This document shows positions 18,317 through 26,146 of a DNA stretch of 51,159 nucleotides, in pieces. Both the position numbers and the translations under genes were made by a program. Numbering within the stretch: position 1 is the first letter of the stretch; each line of letters starts with the position of its first letter. The DNA is from UBA10438 sp964432155 (GTDB lineage: Bacteria; Bacteroidota; Ignavibacteria; Kapaibacteriales; Kapaibacteriaceae): the NCBI GenBank assembly GCA_964432155.1, contig CAYSMF010000014.1, positions 1 through 51,159 of the forward strand, in the 5' to 3' direction. The notes under the pieces are model-generated. The model was not told where the DNA came from and made no database searches. It saw nothing but the letters and a program-made list of their open reading frames with translations.

Positions 18317-18625
18317 ATGTACGCAGTCGTCGAGATCTCAGGTCAACAGTACGCGGTCGCTCCAAAGCAGACCGTGAAGGTTCCTCTCATGGACAAGAAT
18401 GTTGGCGACACTGTTGAGTTCACCAACATCCTTCTCGCAAGCGATAACGGCAAGGTTGCTGTTGGCGCACCATACATCAAGGGTTCCGTTAAGGCAACTG
18501 TTGTTGAGCATGGTAAGGGCGACAAGGTTCTCGTGTTCCACAAGAAGCGTCGTAAGGGCTATCAAAAGCTTAACGGCCATCGCCAGAAGTTCACGAGCAT
18601 CACCATCACTGACATCAATATCTAA
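18317..18625 (+). CDS. rplU: 50S ribosomal protein L21
   Basis: A 102-residue ribosomal protein that binds 23S rRNA in the large subunit. The sequence MYAVVEISGQQYAV at the N-terminus and HKKRRKGYQKLNGHRQ near the C-terminus are L21 landmarks. Its length and its position 13 bp before rpmA match the conserved rplU-rpmA operon. Confidence 0.97.
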   Translation: MYAVVEISGQQYAVAPKQTVKVPLMDKNVGDTVEFTNILLASDNGKVAVGAPYIKGSVKATVVEHGKGDKVLVFHKKRRKGYQKLNGHRQKFTSITITDINI

Positions 18626-18638
18626 GTAGGCAACAGTC

Positions 18639-18899
18639 ATGGCACACAAAAAAGGTGGCGGCTCTACCAAGAACGGTCGCGATTCAAATGCACAGCGCCT
18701 TGGCGTGAAGAAGTTCGGCGGCCAAAAGGTTATCGCTGGCAACATCATCATCCGCCAGAACGGCACAAACGTGCACCCAGGCAACAACGTTGGCCTTGGC
18801 AAGGATTACACAATCTTCTCGCTCGTCGATGGAGTTGTGAAGTTCGAGCGCAAGGACAAGACACGTCTCAAGGTTTCTGTCTATCCAGAAGCAAACTGA
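18639..18899 (+). CDS. rpmA: 50S ribosomal protein L27
   Basis: An 86-residue ribosomal protein whose N-terminal tail reaches the peptidyl-transferase centre. It begins directly with MAHKKGGGSTKNGRDS, so there is no cleavable N-terminal extension of the Firmicutes type. The internal GVKKFGGQKVIAGNIIIRQ is diagnostic. It is the second gene of the rplU-rpmA operon and is followed by a clear intrinsic terminator. Confidence 0.97.
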   Translation: MAHKKGGGSTKNGRDSNAQRLGVKKFGGQKVIAGNIIIRQNGTNVHPGNNVGLGKDYTIFSLVDGVVKFERKDKTRLKVSVYPEAN

Positions 18900-18927
18900 G
18901 TTCCGTGTATTCCCGATGAGAACAACT

Positions 18928-18953
18928 AACGCCTCCATGTGGGGCGTTTTTTA
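18928..18953 (+). terminator. Intrinsic terminator of rplU-rpmA
   Basis: The stem AACGCC / GGCGTT (18928-18933 and 18943-18948) with a 9-nt loop runs into a T6 tract, the classic rho-independent form. It lies 29 nt after the rpmA stop and just upstream of mdh. Confidence 0.85.
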
Positions 18954-18980
18954 TTGCAACCTTACTTACCCTACACTCCT

Positions 18981-19961
18981 ATGAAACAGCCAGTTCGCGT
19001 TGCCGTCACAGGCGCCGCAGGCCAGATCGGCTACAGCCTTCTTTTCCGCATCGCCAGTGGCGAGATGCTTGGTAAGGATCAACCGGTAATCCTCCAACTG
19101 CTCGAGCTGACACCAGCGCTCCAAGCACTGCGTGGTGTTGCGATGGAACTCCAAGATTGCGCGTTCCCACTTCTTCATGGTATCACGCAGTCGGACGATC
19201 CAATGGTAGCATTCAAGGATGCAGACTATGCATTGCTCGTTGGTGCACGTCCACGCTCGAAGGGTATGGAGCGCAAGGATCTTCTCGAAGCAAACGCACA
19301 GATCTTCACGGTTCAAGGCAAGGCACTTAACGCAGTCGCCAGCCGCAACGTCAAGGTTGTGATCGTTGGTAATCCAGCAAACACGAATGCACTCATCACG
19401 CAGATGAGCGCTCCAGATCTTCCTGCAGCAAACATCACGGCGCTGATGCGTCTTGATCACAATCGCGCACTTGGTCAGGTGGCCGACAAGACAGGCATCC
19501 ATACATCGAAGCTGAACAAGATGATTGTATGGGGCAATCACTCCGTCACACAGTATCCAGACATTTCATGTCTTGAAGCAGATGGCGCGAAGATCTGGCC
19601 GACAATCAACGATCAAGCATGGTTGGTCGACAATTTCATCCCAACAGTTGCAAAGCGTGGTGCCGCGATCATCGAAGCACGTGGATTTTCATCAGCTGCC
19701 TCTGCGGCAAATGCTGCGATCGAACACATGCGCGATTGGGCACTTGGCACACCGGCTGGCGATTGGACTACAATGGGTATTCCATCGGACGGTTCGTATG
19801 GCATCCCTGAAGGCGTTGTGTACGGCTTCCCAGTCACATGCTCGAATGGCACATACAGCATCGTGCAAGGCTTGGAGATTTCAGACTTCTCCCGCGAGCG
19901 CATGATGGCTACGTATAACGAGCTGCTCGAAGAGCGCGACGGCGTCAAGCACCTTTGGTAA
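18981..19961 (+). CDS. mdh: Malate dehydrogenase
   Basis: A 326-residue NAD-dependent malate dehydrogenase of the TCA cycle. The Rossmann motif is GAAGQIGYSLLFRIASGEML, the substrate loop contains the Arg of GARPRSKGMERKDLL, and the active site is MRLDHNRALGQVA with IVWGNHSVTQYPD. This is the longer cytosolic-type MDH (as in Thermus, Actinobacteria and eukaryotic cytosol), not the roughly 310-residue LDH-like form common in Bacteroidota and Chlorobi. That suggests an uncommon lineage choice or old transfer. ATG at 18981 gives the family start; the extra 14 codons upstream overlap the terminator. Confidence 0.95.
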   Translation: MKQPVRVAVTGAAGQIGYSLLFRIASGEMLGKDQPVILQLLELTPALQALRGVAMELQDCAFPLLHGITQSDDPMVAFKDADYALLVGARPRSKGMERKDLLEANAQIFTVQGKALNAVASRNVKVVIVGNPANTNALITQMSAPDLPAANITALMRLDHNRALGQVADKTGIHTSKLNKMIVWGNHSVTQYPDISCLEADGAKIWPTINDQAWLVDNFIPTVAKRGAAIIEARGFSSAASAANAAIEHMRDWALGTPAGDWTTMGIPSDGSYGIPEGVVYGFPVTCSNGTYSIVQGLEISDFSRERMMATYNELLEERDGVKHLW

Positions 19962-19980
19962 TCAGACAAAACGTGAAGCG

Positions 19981-20196
19981 TTAACACATTCGCTTCGCAA
20001 GCACATTTCCATCTGAAGCCCTGACAATGATGTGAAGAACATCATCGTTGGGGCTTCGTTCGTAAATGAGCTTTCGAGCGTCTTCTGTCCTCGCCACGAT
20101 ACCGCCCTGAGCATCCATGATTTCAATGATGACGTTCGACTGGGTCGAGGTCCATTGAACAACCATGGTGCTACCGTGAACATGAACGTTGACCAC
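19981..20196 (-). pseudogene. Possible remnant of a T9SS sorting domain
   Basis: A 71-codon frame opens with GTG and is bounded upstream by two in-frame TGA codons. Its translation (SNVIIEIMDAQGGIVART ... LHIIVRASDGNVLAKRM) resembles the last 60 or so residues of a type A Por secretion domain. There is no signal peptide and no body to be sorted, so it may be the 3' remnant of a lost T9SS cargo gene. It converges with mdh. It could also be a chance open frame. Confidence 0.3.
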
Positions 20197-20236
20197 AATT
20201 CATCAGCTGTGAGGGGTGTAACTGTTGTCCCATCAC

Positions 20237-20252
20237 TAGACCGTTAGGTCTA
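20237..20252. promoter_or_regulatory. Candidate operator palindrome upstream of the XRE gene
   Basis: TAGACC-GTTA-GGTCTA is a perfect 6-bp inverted repeat with a 4-nt spacer, centred about 43 nt before the XRE regulator ATG. Size, symmetry and position fit an autoregulatory operator for a dimeric HTH_3 protein (inference). Confidence 0.4.
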
Positions 20253-20287
20253 ATGGCTGGGCGATGAATATAGGTAGAATTCGCCCC

Positions 20288-20509
20288 ATGAAGGATGTGA
20301 CTAAGCTCGTTGGACGGAACGTCCGCAAGCTCCGGGTACAACAGGGTTTCACGCAAGAGCGGTTAGCAGTTCGTGTATCGTTAAGCTCCGATTACGTATC
20401 ACGCCTTGAGCTGGGCAAGGAAAATCCAACAGTCGATGTATTACAACGTATATCGTCGGCTCTTGGAGTAGGAATTGCATCGCTGTTCGATGCAGATACA
20501 TCAGTGTGA
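20288..20509 (+). CDS. XRE-family helix-turn-helix regulator
   Basis: A 73-residue stand-alone HTH_3 DNA-binding protein. It has KLVGRNVRKLRVQQGFTQERLAVRV, SSDYVSRLELGKENPTVD and LQRISSALGVGIASLFD, covering all five helices of a Cro/C1-type domain with no effector domain. Such minimal regulators are often restriction-modification controllers, toxin-antitoxin partners or general house-keeping repressors; no such partner lies next to it here. ATG at 20288 is preferred to one eight codons upstream. It converges with sixA, and the 3' ends overlap by 9 bp. Confidence 0.88.
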   Translation: MKDVTKLVGRNVRKLRVQQGFTQERLAVRVSLSSDYVSRLELGKENPTVDVLQRISSALGVGIASLFDADTSV

Positions 20510-21001
20510 AGCCGACTCGGGTTCATACGAGCGTCGCACTCGACCTGTGCCTGCGGCAACTTCATCCCACGACGCCGCTTGACGCATCTCGATCACGACA
20601 ACAGTACATGTCGCCATGCCTCCGTACTCTCCGGATGTGAGATAGTACACAAGGTCGCTTACGCTTGGATTGTGTCCGACGATGACTGCTGATGACACAT
20701 CGTTAGGAAGCTCTGCAATGAGCGTTAGCAGTGTTCGCAAGGGGGCATCGTAGATACGCGCATCACGATGTACCGCATGTGCGCCTATCCCCCATGCATC
20801 AGTGAAGTACGACGCTGTCTCTGTCGTGCGTCGCGCTGTGCTAACAAGCATCACATCTGGGACAGGCTGTTCGTTGGCGACACGTTGCGACATCACGAGT
20901 GCATCACGATGTCCGCGTGGCGCAAGTGCGCGCTCGAAATCTGTCTGCGCTTCATCGTGAGCAACCGCCTTTGCATGACGAATAACGATCAGCGTTTTCA
21001 T
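20501..21001 (-). CDS. sixA: SixA-type histidine phosphatase
   Basis: A 166-residue member of the histidine phosphatase (phosphoglycerate-mutase-like) superfamily, SixA branch. The phospho-acceptor motif is VIRHAKA near the N-terminus. STARRTTETA carries the second Arg and VGHNPSVSDLV the second His. SixA removes phosphate from histidine of phosphotransfer proteins (ArcB or PTS NPr in E. coli); the target here is unknown. ATG at 21001 lies directly after the stop of the preceding gene, so it is the last gene of a tightly packed murG-PH-unknown-sixA operon. Confidence 0.88.
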   Translation of the reverse strand: MKTLIVIRHAKAVAHDEAQTDFERALAPRGHRDALVMSQRVANEQPVPDVMLVSTARRTTETASYFTDAWGIGAHAVHRDARIYDAPLRTLLTLIAELPNDVSSAVIVGHNPSVSDLVYYLTSGEYGGMATCTVVVIEMRQAASWDEVAAGTGRVRRSYEPESASH

Positions 21002-21579
21002 TGCGAGCGAACGGTAAAGAGAAGAACCACAGTAACCACCGCTGCACCGATAAACACGACGGGCTGTGCGATGTCTTCCCACAGTGTGGTTGGTCGGGCT
21101 GGTACCACACCATGCGACGCCATGTGTTGACGTGAATCAAGCATTGGTACATCCGTTCGCGCTACATGTGCTGTATCGACAAGCCGCACGGTATGGATCT
21201 GCGATCCGATCCCTCGCTGAATCGCGGCTACGTCCACTACAACGCTCCGCACTACGGTATCCTGATGCTGAGCGTTGCTATAGGTTGTCTGCACATCACG
21301 ACATACAACCACGAGTTGTGCAGACGCTGAGGAATCAACGATCTGCGACAGACAACGTCGTGCATTCGCAGGATCACGGAGCATCGTTGCGATCCATGGA
21401 GCATCAGGATGCTGCGATACAGTAAAGCGCACACTGGAATCCCCTACACGGGCACAGATCTCTTCACCAGCGCGCACCAGCAATCGCTCGACGACGCGCT
21501 GCGTTGGCTCAACGTCTTGAGCATACGCCGCAGTTACTCCGACAGCAACAAGTACGAGGATGATCCAGCGAGCACACAT
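20998..21579 (-). CDS. Exported protein with C-terminal membrane anchor, unknown function
   Basis: A 193-residue protein with a signal peptide (MCARWIILVLVAVGVTAAYAQ) and a C-terminal hydrophobic helix (PVVFIGAAVVTVVLLFTV) followed by RSQ. The middle would therefore sit in the periplasm, tethered to the inner membrane. Three cysteines are spread through the mature part. No known domain is recognised. It begins 5 bp after the PH-like gene and abuts sixA, so its expression is tied to murG, which hints at an envelope role (inference from context only). Confidence 0.75.
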   Translation of the reverse strand: MCARWIILVLVAVGVTAAYAQDVEPTQRVVERLLVRAGEEICARVGDSSVRFTVSQHPDAPWIATMLRDPANARRCLSQIVDSSASAQLVVVCRDVQTTYSNAQHQDTVVRSVVVDVAAIQRGIGSQIHTVRLVDTAHVARTDVPMLDSRQHMASHGVVPARPTTLWEDIAQPVVFIGAAVVTVVLLFTVRSQ

Positions 21580-21584
21580 TGCGC

Positions 21585-22058
21585 TTAACGTCCCGCAACC
21601 TGTGCGCGAAGCTTCATCAGACGATCGATCAGTAACGCGTCGTTTTCGTACAAGCCCGGACGTACGCGAAGGGGCCTGCGTCGCCCCTTGATATACACAC
21701 GAATCACAGCGAACACGCCCCGCACACGCATGCGTCGGTCGCCACCCATCATGATACGTTCGATCTCGTCGACACGGAACATTCGCTCATGAAAGCGGCT
21801 GATATACGTGATGCCTTCGTCGCTGATGATGATCGAACGTTTGGCAACGGTGTTGACAACGACTGCGATGAGCGAGACAAGGACGAATGTGCCGAGCAAG
21901 GCAACAATCGGATCAGTGAGCACGACGTTGACAAGACCTTGTTGCAGCGTGCTGTTCCATAGTGCCTGTCCAATAACGTAGACAATCAACGTCACGGCAT
22001 AGATCGCTATCGATTGCCAGTATGCTTCAAGACGAACGGTAAATCGATCGGCGTTCAT
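21585..22058 (-). CDS. PH-like (DUF304-type) membrane protein
   Basis: A 157-residue protein with two N-terminal membrane helices (SIAIYAVTLIVYVIGQAL; IVALLGTFVLVSLIAVVV) followed by a compact basic domain (SIIISDEGITYISRFHERMFRVDEIERI ... GRRRPLRVRPG). This layout matches bacterial PH-like (bPH2/DUF304) membrane proteins. The ATG at 22058 overlaps the murG TGA as ATGA, a sign of translational coupling. The role is unknown; family members are often linked to envelope homeostasis. Confidence 0.7.
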   Translation of the reverse strand: MNADRFTVRLEAYWQSIAIYAVTLIVYVIGQALWNSTLQQGLVNVVLTDPIVALLGTFVLVSLIAVVVNTVAKRSIIISDEGITYISRFHERMFRVDEIERIMMGGDRRMRVRGVFAVIRVYIKGRRRPLRVRPGLYENDALLIDRLMKLRAQVAGR

Positions 22059-23179
22059 GGTAGCCCCCTCCATCCGCTTTCGTGAAGAATCAGCATTGCA
22101 GCATCACGCGCCGCATGTGGCTTGCCGAGCTCCTTCATCGCTGTAGCCATTGATGCACGACGCGGTGCGTCATGCATCAGATCGACGATCGTTGGCACCA
22201 GCGACGATGCAAGGTCTGCATCGCGCACAAGCACTGCGGCATTGCGATTGACGCAAACCTCGGCGTTATGGACTTGTTCGTTTGTAGATGCTGACGGCAA
22301 CGGGATGAAGACTGCAGGCTTCCCAACAATCCCAAGTTCTGCAATCGTTGTAGCACCGCTGCGCGATACAACGAGATCGGCCGCTGCGTAGGCAACACCC
22401 ATGTTCTCGACAAACGGCACAACACGCACATTTTCCGGGACAGACGTCGGCGGAGTATAGCCCTTGCCTGTTTGCCATAGCAGCTGCCAAGGTTGCTCGG
22501 CGATGCTCGACAGATGTTGCGCTATCGTCGCATTGATCGTGCGTGCACCAAGGCTTCCTCCAAAGACGAACACCGTTGGACGATCCGGATCGAGATGAAG
22601 TGCCGTACGTGCATCGCGTGTGTTCGGACGCTGATCAATCTGTGCGCGCACAGGATTGCCAAGATCATGCAGCTTGCTACGAAGCGAGGCAGGGTATCGT
22701 GCGATACTCTCGGCAAACGCCACAACAACAGATGATGCATGTGGAGCAAGACGCGCGTTGGTCTTCCCCGGATTCAGATTGCTCTCCAGCACGATCAGCG
22801 GAACACCTTCACGGGCTGCCGCGATACCTGCCGGATAGCTGATATACGCTCCGGTGCACACCACTGCGTGCGGACGGAACTCACGGATCGTTTGCCGTGC
22901 AATGCGGATCGATGCAAGCACCTTCAACGGCAATGTCAGTGTTGACAGGTGAAGCCCCTTGAAGCCGGCAATCGGCATGGGTACATACCGATAGCCAAGT
23001 GCAGGGATGATCGTGTGCTCCATCCGGTCGCGACTACCCAAGAACACCGCGTCGCACGCGTTATTGGTCAGCGCCTGCAGTTGTTCTACAACCGCAACAG
23101 CCGGAAAGATATGTCCACCCGTGCCACCAGCGGCAACGAGCACACGAAAGCGATCATCTGATGTGGGTACCTGACGCAC
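22055..23179 (-). CDS. murG: MurG, UDP-GlcNAc:lipid I N-acetylglucosaminyltransferase
   Basis: MurG adds GlcNAc to lipid I on the inner face of the membrane to make lipid II for peptidoglycan. Motifs are LVAAGGTGGHIFPA at the N-terminus, FGGSLGARTINATI, and the donor-binding RSGATTIAELGIVGKPAVFIPLP. The frame stays open to a GTG at 23236, which would add 19 residues with a hydrophobic stretch (AYFAGVSLCILLLV). GTG at 23179 is preferred because MurG proteins reach GGTGGH within about 20 residues and because the extension would run into the divergent promoter. It heads the murG-PH-unknown-sixA operon and is not in a dcw cluster. Confidence 0.92.
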   Translation of the reverse strand: MRQVPTSDDRFRVLVAAGGTGGHIFPAVAVVEQLQALTNNACDAVFLGSRDRMEHTIIPALGYRYVPMPIAGFKGLHLSTLTLPLKVLASIRIARQTIREFRPHAVVCTGAYISYPAGIAAAREGVPLIVLESNLNPGKTNARLAPHASSVVVAFAESIARYPASLRSKLHDLGNPVRAQIDQRPNTRDARTALHLDPDRPTVFVFGGSLGARTINATIAQHLSSIAEQPWQLLWQTGKGYTPPTSVPENVRVVPFVENMGVAYAAADLVVSRSGATTIAELGIVGKPAVFIPLPSASTNEQVHNAEVCVNRNAAVLVRDADLASSLVPTIVDLMHDAPRRASMATAMKELGKPHAARDAAMLILHESGWRGLP

Positions 23180-23264
23180 GAGCAATAGAATACAGAGTGA
23201 AACGCCGGCAAAATAGGCCCTCTTGCGTAATTTCACCCGTTGTTCTCAATCACACGGTTTGATC

Positions 23265-23984
23265 ATGCTCCGCTCTGCACTCCTTCTTCTCGCTGTTGCC
23301 CTCGGGTTTGCAGCTTCTTCTGCGCAACCTGCGTCTGTAAAGCAGTACGTACAGCAGGTAGCCGCGGGGTGGACGACTGATGCGAAGAAAGCGCTTCCCG
23401 ATCTGTTGATCGAGTATCCCGATGACCCGGGCGTGTTGTTCTTGCATGCGGCCCTTGTGGACGATAGCAAGAAGGCTGCTCCATTGCTTGAGCGCATCGT
23501 GGAAGCACATCCGAAGAGTGAATGGGCTGATGACGCGATGGCACGTCTGGTGATCTTCGCAGCTACGAAGAACGAAGCCGATCGTGCAAAGAAGCTGTTT
23601 GCTACCATGCGCGATCAGTTCTCGCAGAGCGATCTTCTTCCGCTTGTTTATGATGTACTCCGCTCAACAGTTGGTGTACCATCGCCAACGGAGCGTATGA
23701 CGCAGCAGGTGGCAGCACCGAAGAAGGTTGAAACAGCTCCACCGGCCATGGCCAAGCCATTCACCATCGTAACGAAGAAGACTGCCTCGAAGATTGAAGC
23801 GATGAAGCTGATGGAACAGCTCAAGACCAAGCGCCTCCTCGCTCGGATGTCGACAGAGACACTCAAGGGCAAAACCATGTACATCGTAAGCGTTGGTCAG
23901 TACGAGACGGAATCCGACGCAGCGGCAGATGCGAAGGCTGTGCAAGCTGTGTGTAAGTGCACACCATCGGTGATCAAGCGCTAA
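23265..23984 (+). CDS. Exported TPR-like protein with SPOR domain
   Basis: A 239-residue protein with a signal peptide (MLRSALLLLAVALGFAASSAQ), a short helical repeat region (LLIEYPDDPGVLFLHAALVDD; ERIVEAHPKSEWADDAMARL) and a C-terminal SPOR-like domain (IVTKKTASKIEAMKLMEQL ... MYIVSVGQYETESDA). SPOR domains bind denuded glycan strands of peptidoglycan, often at the division site. The stop TAA overlaps the next ATG as TAATG, so it is coupled to the Wzi-like gene. A loose -7 box (ACGGTTTG) ends 3 nt before the ATG. Confidence 0.8.
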   Translation: MLRSALLLLAVALGFAASSAQPASVKQYVQQVAAGWTTDAKKALPDLLIEYPDDPGVLFLHAALVDDSKKAAPLLERIVEAHPKSEWADDAMARLVIFAATKNEADRAKKLFATMRDQFSQSDLLPLVYDVLRSTVGVPSPTERMTQQVAAPKKVETAPPAMAKPFTIVTKKTASKIEAMKLMEQLKTKRLLARMSTETLKGKTMYIVSVGQYETESDAAADAKAVQAVCKCTPSVIKR

Positions 23985-25639
23985 TGCGCCCCCTCCTTGC
24001 AGCAATTGCGCTTCTTGTGTTTGCGACATCACTGCAAGCACAGAATGCAGACGTAAATGCCGAGCGCGTGTCGATGGACATGCAACTGCTGCAAGCCATT
24101 GATGGTCGCGCACCCCTTGGGTCGATGTCGGTGTGGCCACAGTCGATTAATACGCTTCAGAACCAAGCACGCGCTACCGATGACGTGTTCGGTCGGTATA
24201 TCGATACGTATTACGACCTTCTCCTTCCGAACAACAGCACAGATACCACGATTGCATTCGGCATGCATCGCGGACGGTTTCGTGGTGTGATGTATGGCGA
24301 TAGCATTGCACGTGCTACGCTCGACCTTGGCATGATGCTGCGTCCGGGCTATGCCCAAGATGGCTCATCTTCAAGCACGTTTCTTCTCGCACGGCCAAGT
24401 GTCCGCCTCATGGGTTCCTTCGGCGGTGGCTTTGGCTACGCTATCGACTTATCGAACGGGGCTCGCATTCGCGGTGCATCATCGATGATCGCGCGTACTG
24501 ATCCTGTGCTTGAGCGCACGCTCAAGTTTGGCATCGAGGATAGCGCGTTCTTTGATCGCTATATCGGCTACGTGCAATATCAATCCGACTGGTTGCGCAT
24601 TCGGTATGGTCGCGAAGCAATGCAATTCGGCTTCAGTCCGATCGACAACTTCGTACACTCTATCGATGCGCCGCTGCTCGACGGACTCCTCATCGACATA
24701 CCGTACAAGAGCTTCCGCTTTACCATGACGCACTCCGCTGCCAATGGCACCGATACGCTTGGCAAGGCAGTACCCGGCAAGTTCATCGCCACGCATCGCG
24801 TTGCATTCGACCCAGCGCCGTGGTTGAGTATGTCTCTCAGCGACATGATCGTGTATTGGGGCAGGGGGCTCGACTTTGCCTATCTTAATCCCCTCGCCTT
24901 CTTCGTGTCGGCCGGACTCGGCACACCGGAGCGCAATGCCAACGACAACTCGATCATCGCCTTCGACATTTCCGTGCGTCCGTTCAACGGCACCATGATC
25001 TACGGATCGTTCGTTGCTGACGATCTCAACTTCGGATCTATCGGCGACACATCAATTGCTGGCAATAACAACAAGTTCGCCTATCAGCTTGGAGCATCGC
25101 AACTCATCGGTGGCTCTGCAGGCTCGGCTGGACGCACACTGTTGAGTCTTGAGTATGCTCGCATCGATCCATTCACGTTCTCCCATCGGAGCATGAACGC
25201 CTCGTACACAACGCTTGGCGCACCGATCGGCTACAACATGCAATCGAACTCCGATCGCATAGCATTCCAACTTCGACACTGGTTGACGGCACGCACCTTT
25301 GTGCGTGTCGATCTCGACTACACACGTCATGGCGAGAACATCCTCGACAGCACCGGACGTATCGTCATGGGCGAGGATCCACGCTTCCCGGGTGAAGGCT
25401 ACCAAGTTCCTGTCGGCAATGTAGGGGGCGACATTCTCCGCGGTGATGGCGACTTCCTTTTCGGCAACGCCTTCCTTCGCGGCAACGTTAGTCACCAGCG
25501 CCGCATCCGTGTGTGGTTCTCTGCCGAGTGGATGCCGAATATCTTCACCGATCTCCGTGTTGGCTACACCAACCGCAACGGCGGCAACACGCCCGAAGAC
25601 TTTTTCTTCGGCTCGCTCGAGTTACGCGTCGGGTATTGA
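23984..25639 (+). CDS. Wzi-like capsule-assembly outer-membrane protein
   Basis: A 551-residue protein with a signal peptide (MRPLLAAIALLVFATSLQAQ) and a long beta-rich body. Features reminiscent of the capsule assembly protein Wzi family are WLRIRYGREAMQFGF, WLSMSLSDMIVYWGRGLDFAYLNPL and a C-terminal strand ELRVGY. Wzi is an outer-membrane barrel that helps surface polysaccharide attach; here the substrate is unknown. The last codons (VGY-stop) and the following 125 bp are copied again at 28293-28430, so this gene's 3' end is the left boundary of the tandem cassette island. The gene itself is intact. Confidence 0.75.
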   Translation: MRPLLAAIALLVFATSLQAQNADVNAERVSMDMQLLQAIDGRAPLGSMSVWPQSINTLQNQARATDDVFGRYIDTYYDLLLPNNSTDTTIAFGMHRGRFRGVMYGDSIARATLDLGMMLRPGYAQDGSSSSTFLLARPSVRLMGSFGGGFGYAIDLSNGARIRGASSMIARTDPVLERTLKFGIEDSAFFDRYIGYVQYQSDWLRIRYGREAMQFGFSPIDNFVHSIDAPLLDGLLIDIPYKSFRFTMTHSAANGTDTLGKAVPGKFIATHRVAFDPAPWLSMSLSDMIVYWGRGLDFAYLNPLAFFVSAGLGTPERNANDNSIIAFDISVRPFNGTMIYGSFVADDLNFGSIGDTSIAGNNNKFAYQLGASQLIGGSAGSAGRTLLSLEYARIDPFTFSHRSMNASYTTLGAPIGYNMQSNSDRIAFQLRHWLTARTFVRVDLDYTRHGENILDSTGRIVMGEDPRFPGEGYQVPVGNVGGDILRGDGDFLFGNAFLRGNVSHQRRIRVWFSAEWMPNIFTDLRVGYTNRNGGNTPEDFFFGSLELRVGY

Positions 25640-25765
25640 ACGCTTCACGCGTCAACAACTGCGACATTACTCCCCTGTTTCATTACAGGAAGACAGCTTC
25701 ATTACATCGACCGTAGGTATGACCGTAGATGGCATTGTGAATTGCTGATGTTTGCTGCATCAGTT
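25628..25765 (+). repeat. Left flank repeat, copy 1 (138 bp)
   Basis: This stretch covers the last four codons of the Wzi-like gene and the following intergenic DNA. It matches 28293-28430 with 4 mismatches (25722 and 25727-25729). The first 94 bp are identical, the mismatches fall in the inner part, and similarity stops abruptly at 25765. A small hairpin CCTGT / ACAGG inside it may help to end the Wzi-like transcript. Confidence 0.95.
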
Positions 25766-26123
25766 GAGCTTTTTGCAGCAGCACTCGTCGGATGTTCCAA
25801 CGAGACGATAGTTGGGTCAGCGCAATCAGCACGACACACGAACTCGAAGCTTGAAAGTGCAATTGCACGGGTTCAGTACTACACCCCCCCGGAATGGAGG
25901 TAAGTTCATCTGGCCTACGTACCCGAATTTTGTTACCGGAATCTCACAGTCGAACTCACATTATCAGAATCAGTCTACTGGAGCCGTGACAATTATGTGT
26001 TACCCGAGCAATCTCACATGCTTCACGGTATCAGGCTATGAAATATCAGTCAACGAAGGCGGTCCCAATCATTTCAATCCCGGCCAAGGCGGTACTGCCT
26101 ACGTAGTTGAACAGGGACCTTAG
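25748..26123 (+). pseudogene. Cassette 1 small C-x6-C lipoprotein, frameshifted
   Basis: From ATG 25748 the frame reads MFAASVELFAAALVGCSNET, with a lipobox LVGC, and continues to a TAA at about 25905. Just before that stop lies a run of seven C (25884-25890). Six C would join the frame to GGKFIWPTYPNFVTGISQSN and onward to the stop at 26123, giving about 124 residues. The distal part contains CYPSNLTCFT, a C-x6-C motif with Pro at the second position, which recurs in the cassette 2 lipoprotein. The signal peptide lacks a basic N-region and its first codons come from the flank repeat, so the original 5' end seems lost. It is either a decayed gene or a slipping, phase-variable one. Confidence 0.55.
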
Positions 26124-26146
26124 TATTCCTGATCTTGTCAGTCGAA

